Source: CAYOYK01 sp964408185
GTDB lineage: Bacteria; Bacillota; Clostridia; Christensenellales; Aristaeellaceae
Length of the DNA stretch: 44,218 nt
Direction: 5' to 3'
NCBI GenBank assembly: GCA_964408185.1
Contig: CAYOYK010000021.1
Span: 1-44,218 of the forward strand
The notes below the pieces were generated by a model, which was not told the origin of the DNA, ran no database searches, and was given only the letters and a program-made list of their open reading frames with translations. The position numbers and the translations under genes were made by a program. Shown here piece after piece: positions 41,004 to 44,218 of this stretch (positions are counted from its first letter, which is position 1; every line of letters begins with the position of its first letter).

Positions 41004-41495
41004 ATGAAGGCGCTCAAGGCGATTGCAATCATCATGGTGGTACTGGTCGTGGCCGCGGCGGGAATCATCGGCTATTTTTACGCGACGGCGACCGTGCGCA
41101 TTTCCGCCTTCAAGGCCGAGGGCGCGCAAGCCGTGAATCAAGCCGAGCGCTTTGCCGCGGTAAAGGCGTCGGTGGAAAAGGGCGGCTTTATCGGCACGCG
41201 TTTCACGGACGAGGTCATCGGCGAGGCCGACGACTATGCGTTCATCACCTACACGGTGCGCCTGCGCAACGATTGCTTGGCCCCGATTGATACCATCGAG
41301 CTGCAAATCACCCCTGTGGAGGGCGACGTGCTGCAAATCGGCGACCTGAGCGTGCACAGCCTTGCCGCGCGCAGTGAGGGCGACCTGACGGCGACCATAC
41401 TGACCGAGAAGGGCAATCACTCCATCCGCGAGCTGGTGGTCACGTTTTACATGTGGGGCGTGTCGTTCCAGATCAAGGAGACGTACGGCGGGTAA
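41004..41495 (+). CDS. Membrane-anchored hypothetical protein of the motor operon
   Basis: A 163-residue protein of unknown function. One N-terminal membrane segment (AIAIIMVVLVVAAAGIIGYFY, about residues 8-28) is followed by an extracytoplasmic domain of about 130 residues with alternating beta-strand pattern (TYTVRLRNDCLAPIDTIELQI), possibly immunoglobulin-like. It starts 21 bases after the MotB-like stop, with GGGAGG before ATG 41004, and ends just before a strong terminator, so it is the third gene of this operon and perhaps a motor accessory. I do not recognise the family. Confidence 0.75.
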   Translation: MKALKAIAIIMVVLVVAAAGIIGYFYATATVRISAFKAEGAQAVNQAERFAAVKASVEKGGFIGTRFTDEVIGEADDYAFITYTVRLRNDCLAPIDTIELQITPVEGDVLQIGDLSVHSLAARSEGDLTATILTEKGNHSIRELVVTFYMWGVSFQIKETYGG

Positions 41496-41512
41496 AGAAA
41501 TCGCCCAATTTG

Positions 41513-41545
41513 GCGCGGCGGAAAGGCCGCGCTTTTTTGTTTTTT
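41513..41545 (+). terminator. Terminator of the motor operon
   Basis: A perfect 7-base stem GCGCGGC/GCCGCGC followed by TTTTTTGTTTTTT. Confidence 0.92.
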
Positions 41546-41549
41546 CGCG

Positions 41550-41577
41550 CACCAAACCCCTGCGTCTCCATACCCTA
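41550..41577 (+). promoter_or_regulatory. Possible sigma-K-like sporulation promoter
   Basis: CATACCCTA (41569-41577) fits the sigma-K -10 pattern CATAnnnTA, with CACC (41550-41553) as a -35 of the mACm type. The spacer is 15 bases, one shorter than usual. No good sigma-A promoter is seen ahead of the cysteine-rich gene. Weak evidence on its own. Confidence 0.35.
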
Positions 41578-41700
41578 GGGAGTGAAGCTCCTGCAAGGGA
41601 GCGGAAGGGCGCCAAAGGCGTCCGGCGCGGCTGATTCGGCCGCGTTCCCCCCGCAGCCGTGATCCGCGCACGGGGCGGGCGAAGAAAAGGAGGCGTGCCT

Positions 41701-42516
41701 ATGTCCTTTTACTCCTACAAAAACGCAAACCCCTGCGCCAGCCCCGGTGCCATCTCCGGCAGCGCGCTGGACGGCTTGCAGGAAAAGGTGTGCGTGCAGC
41801 TCAAGCGCGTATACGACAGCTGCCTGCAGCAGGAGCAGCTCGACGACAAGGTGATTACCATTACCAGCTACGCCATGGTAGCGAACACCTGCGGCTGCAA
41901 CAGCTGCTCCTGCTGCAATTCCGCCGCCGATACCACCGAGACCGTGCCGCCCACGTCCGCGCCGGTGCCGCCCATCACCTTTGAAAGCTGCCGCTCCACC
42001 ACCACCGAGGGCACCATAAGCAACCTGACGGTCGAACGCCTGTGCGACCGCCCGTGCTTCGCCCGCGTGCGCTGCAAGATCGAGGTGCCCATCGACATTC
42101 TGTTTGTAGACAGCCGCTGCGTGGAGTACATCGGCAAGGGGACAATTACCGTAGATAAGGATGTGCTGCTTTCCATCCCCGATGAATCCATTGTGCCCTA
42201 TGCGCTGGAAAGCATGGTCAGCGCTATCTGCGTAAACGGGACGTACCTCGGCAACAACCAGTTCCGCCTGACCGTCTGCCTGACCGTGGTGCTCAAGGTG
42301 CTGGCGCAGGTGGAGATACTGATTCCCAGCTACGGTTTCTGTCCCATCCCGCCGTGCGAGGAGTTTGCGGAAAATGTGTGCGACGAGTTCTTCAGCCTGC
42401 CGCTTTTCCCGCAAGCCAGTCTGTGCAACGAGGGCACGGTGGATATCAGCAACGCCCAGTGCAACACGGGCTCCTGTGGCTGCGGCTGCGGATGCGGCTG
42501 CGCGTATCGGAACTAA
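41701..42516 (+). CDS. Cysteine-rich protein, possible spore-surface component
   Basis: A 271-residue protein with 25 cysteines and no signal peptide. Clusters include NTCGCNSCSCCNS near residue 60 and a C-terminal tail SCGCGCGCGCAYRN. Between them lies a hydrophobic beta-rich region (ARVRCKIEVPIDILFVD, RLTVCLTVVLKVLAQVEI). High cysteine, cytoplasmic synthesis and beta-rich repeats are features of cross-linked coat or exosporium proteins of spore-formers; that role is inference. AAAGGAGG precedes the ATG. It is single and convergent with dacF. A metal-binding role is the alternative. Confidence 0.75.
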   Translation: MSFYSYKNANPCASPGAISGSALDGLQEKVCVQLKRVYDSCLQQEQLDDKVITITSYAMVANTCGCNSCSCCNSAADTTETVPPTSAPVPPITFESCRSTTTEGTISNLTVERLCDRPCFARVRCKIEVPIDILFVDSRCVEYIGKGTITVDKDVLLSIPDESIVPYALESMVSAICVNGTYLGNNQFRLTVCLTVVLKVLAQVEILIPSYGFCPIPPCEEFAENVCDEFFSLPLFPQASLCNEGTVDISNAQCNTGSCGCGCGCGCAYRN

Positions 42517-42537
42517 ACTGGTTTGCATGGAAGCGTC

Positions 42538-42562
42538 GAGACCGGGGCGTCGCCCCGGTCTC
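42538..42562. terminator. Bidirectional stem-loop between the cysteine-rich gene and dacF
   Basis: A perfect 11-base stem GAGACCGGGGC/GCCCCGGTCTC around GTC, lying between two convergent genes. No T-run follows on either side. Confidence 0.7.
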
Positions 42563-42572
42563 ATTGCGTGTA

Positions 42573-44042
42573 TTATCGGAAGTATCGGTTCTTCGGCTTT
42601 GGCACGCGGCTCGCGCGGCGACGCTTCCGGCGGAACAGGCGCGTCAGCAGCCAGATCAGCAGCGCAAGGATCAGCAGCGGAATCACAAAGATGAGCACCA
42701 GCTCCACCGAAAGCGGGGGGAACGGGTTGGGATCGGCGCGCACCATGGCCTCGATCTCCTCCAGCGTCAGGGGCGCGTTTTCCCGACGCTGCACGGAACG
42801 CGAGGCGACCAAGTCGTACTCAATCGCGCTGCCGCCGTCCGAGGGATAGTAGGTCAGCGTGCCAAAGCTGTCGCCCGCTGTGATGGGCGCGTTAAAATCG
42901 CGGTCGTATTCCACAAGCACAAGCTGCTTGAGGTTGCGCGCCATGGCCTCGATCTCCGTTTTGGTGGCGACGATGTGCACGGTGCGATCATTCGCGTCGG
43001 CGACCAGATCCAGCTGCAAGCGGCCCAGATCGTCATCATCCATGGAAAAGCCGGAGGTCTCCACCACCAAGGGATTCATGGCGTAGAGCTCTACGGGCGT
43101 CACGCTGACAAACTGCGAAAACCCGTACTCCATCAGCTTTTTGGTGTCCGTCCAGCGGCCGTCCTTGGTGGTGTAGAGTACCACGGAAATCAGCTGCACG
43201 TCGTCGCGGACGGCCGAGCCAACGTAGCAGTACCCCGCCTTGCTCAGGAACCCGGTCTTGATGCCGTTGGCGTAGGGGTAGTAGAAATCGTTGCCCTCAT
43301 AGGGGTTGAGCAGCGCGTCCGAGCCGCTGACCAGTACGCGCGACCGATTGAGATTGCTGCGGGGCAGAGAAAAGCTGTAACACATGGCGATCTGCCGGAA
43401 CAGGTCGTTCTGCATGGCCGCCTGCGCGATCTTGGCCATATCCCGCGCGGTGGTGTAGTGGTCGTCGCTGTACAAGCCGGTCGGGTTTTGAAAATGCGTG
43501 CTCGTGCAGCCATACAGCGACGCGGTTTGGTTCATCAGCATAACAAAATCGTTGATGTTGCCTGAAACAATCTCGGCGATCAGATTCGCGCCGTCGTTGC
43601 CGGAGCAGAGCATGGTGGCATACAGCAGGTCTTGAAAATTGATGGTCTCGCCGACGCTTAGCGGAATGGTAGAGATGTTGTCGTCCGGCAGGGCGGCGGC
43701 GGTATCGGTCATCGTGACGGTCGCGTCGAGGTTGCCCATCATAATGCCCAGCAGCACGGTGAGGATCTTGGTTGTGGAGGCGGGATACATGATCTCGTCG
43801 GGGTTCTTCTCAAAGATGACCTCGCCCGTCGTCGCCTCAATGAGAATCGCGGCCCGCGCGTATAGCTGATCTTCACTGAGGTTCTCCGGGTGCTCCGCAT
43901 CGTAGGGGTCCGCGTCGCTGGGCAGCGTGGGCGCAATAAACACATCCTGCTGGACATCCTCGGCCAGAGCGGGCCACGCGGCCGCAAACAGCAAGCACAG
44001 CGCCATCAGAAGCGCCAATCTCCTACGGCCCGTCGCCCGCAT
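42573..44042 (-). CDS. D-alanyl-D-alanine carboxypeptidase (DacF/PBP5 type)
   Basis: A 489-residue penicillin-binding protein that trims the terminal D-Ala from peptidoglycan stems outside the membrane. The signal peptide ends ALAED. Catalytic motifs are in order: SxxK in PASTTK, SxN in CSGNDG and KTG in NGIKTGFL. A beta-rich C-terminal domain and a membrane anchor (LVLIFVIPLLILALLIWLL) precede a very basic tail (RRKRRRASRVPKPKNR). GGGGAGG is seven bases before the ATG. It has its own near-consensus promoter. Confidence 0.93.
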   Translation of the reverse strand: MRATGRRRLALLMALCLLFAAAWPALAEDVQQDVFIAPTLPSDADPYDAEHPENLSEDQLYARAAILIEATTGEVIFEKNPDEIMYPASTTKILTVLLGIMMGNLDATVTMTDTAAALPDDNISTIPLSVGETINFQDLLYATMLCSGNDGANLIAEIVSGNINDFVMLMNQTASLYGCTSTHFQNPTGLYSDDHYTTARDMAKIAQAAMQNDLFRQIAMCYSFSLPRSNLNRSRVLVSGSDALLNPYEGNDFYYPYANGIKTGFLSKAGYCYVGSAVRDDVQLISVVLYTTKDGRWTDTKKLMEYGFSQFVSVTPVELYAMNPLVVETSGFSMDDDDLGRLQLDLVADANDRTVHIVATKTEIEAMARNLKQLVLVEYDRDFNAPITAGDSFGTLTYYPSDGGSAIEYDLVASRSVQRRENAPLTLEEIEAMVRADPNPFPPLSVELVLIFVIPLLILALLIWLLTRLFRRKRRRASRVPKPKNRYFR

Positions 44043-44072
44043 GCGTCCGCCTCCCCTTTGCGTGATGAGGCT

Positions 44073-44101
44073 ATTATACCATCGGTTGCCGCGTTTGACA
44101 A
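44073..44101 (-). promoter_or_regulatory. Promoter of dacF
   Basis: On the minus strand TTGTCA (44096-44101), a 17-base spacer and a perfect TATAAT (44073-44078). Confidence 0.88.
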
Positions 44102-44102
44102 T

Positions 44103-44183
44103 TTATCTATTGTAACAGTGCGTTTGGCACGCTGCGTAGTAAAATGCTCGCAAAACTGGGATTTGTTAAGGTACAATAGATAA
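44103..44183. repeat. Perfect 12-base inverted repeat at the window edge
   Basis: TTATCTATTGTA (44103-44114) and TACAATAGATAA (44172-44183), 57 bases apart. The pair is too far apart and too AT-rich for a terminator. It looks like a recombinase or transposase site, or the edge of an element continuing beyond the window. A partial match (TCTATTGT) occurs at 36-43. Confidence 0.6.
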
Positions 44184-44218
44184 GTGAAAAAAGACAGGCG
44201 GCTCCGAAATTGGTAGAA

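Noticed and set aside
38575..41495. Complete Zorya anti-phage system
   Set aside because: ZorA-like and ZorB-like genes are present but no zorC, zorD or zorE homologue lies in the window; the third gene is a small membrane protein.

Overview
The window looks like chromosome from a Gram-positive-lineage anaerobe of the class Clostridia, possibly a gut or rumen Christensenellales-type organism. The evidence is a MutS2/U32/AroQ/AroK housekeeping block, near-consensus sigma-A promoters (TTGxxx-17-TATAAT), CUT1-type ABC sugar importers without a PTS, LacI-family control, a DacF-type D,D-carboxypeptidase and a cysteine-rich, coat-like protein. The lineage is an inference from gene content; there is no rRNA here.

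Layout. (1) 1-1.6 kb: AT-rich prophage debris, with a zinc-ribbon gene and a tape-measure-like fragment broken by an in-frame TAA. (2) 1.87-15.6 kb: a long plus-strand carbohydrate locus of moderate GC. It holds a GHL6/GH151-like glycosidase, a cupin sugar isomerase, a GH42-like enzyme, a LacI regulator, two ABC permeases, a solute-binding protein, a GH1 enzyme, RpiB, an AlsE-type epimerase and a BglK-type ROK kinase. (3) 15.7-16.0 kb: two tRNA-Ser genes on the minus strand. (4) 16.2-25.1 kb: a GC-rich second sugar locus with a divergent LacI, an SBP, two permeases, a GH65 phosphorylase, a secreted beta-helix glycosidase and a convergent SGNH esterase. (5) 25.2-37.6 kb: housekeeping genes (SurA/PrsA-like lipoprotein, phosphoesterase, Fe-S hydratase subunits, cyclophilin, U32 peptidase, MutS2, a two-component system, chorismate mutase, shikimate kinase). 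(6) 37.6-37.9 kb: a dense cluster of perfect stem-loops between convergent genes. (7) 37.9-41.5 kb: a MarR regulator and a three-gene operon with a MotA/ZorA-like channel, a MotB/ZorB-like OmpA protein and a small membrane-anchored protein. (8) 41.7-44.2 kb: a cysteine-rich protein, DacF and a perfect inverted repeat at the window edge.

The most interesting reading is of the 12.1-15.6 kb segment. An RpiB-type isomerase, an epimerase with AlsE rather than Rpe signatures and a BglK-type ROK kinase sit directly behind a GH1 enzyme. That enzyme carries the 6-phosphoglycoside Ser/Lys/Tyr signature but lacks the His and Trp that normally contact the glycone O3. Together with an ABC importer this suggests a non-PTS route: a beta-glycoside is imported, phosphorylated inside the cell, cleaved to a 6-phospho-sugar that may be D-allose 6-phosphate, and carried through allulose 6-phosphate to fructose 6-phosphate. 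The pathway is inferred; each step is testable.

A second candidate is the orphan MotA/MotB-like operon, which resembles the membrane motor of Zorya defence systems but lacks the Zorya effectors.
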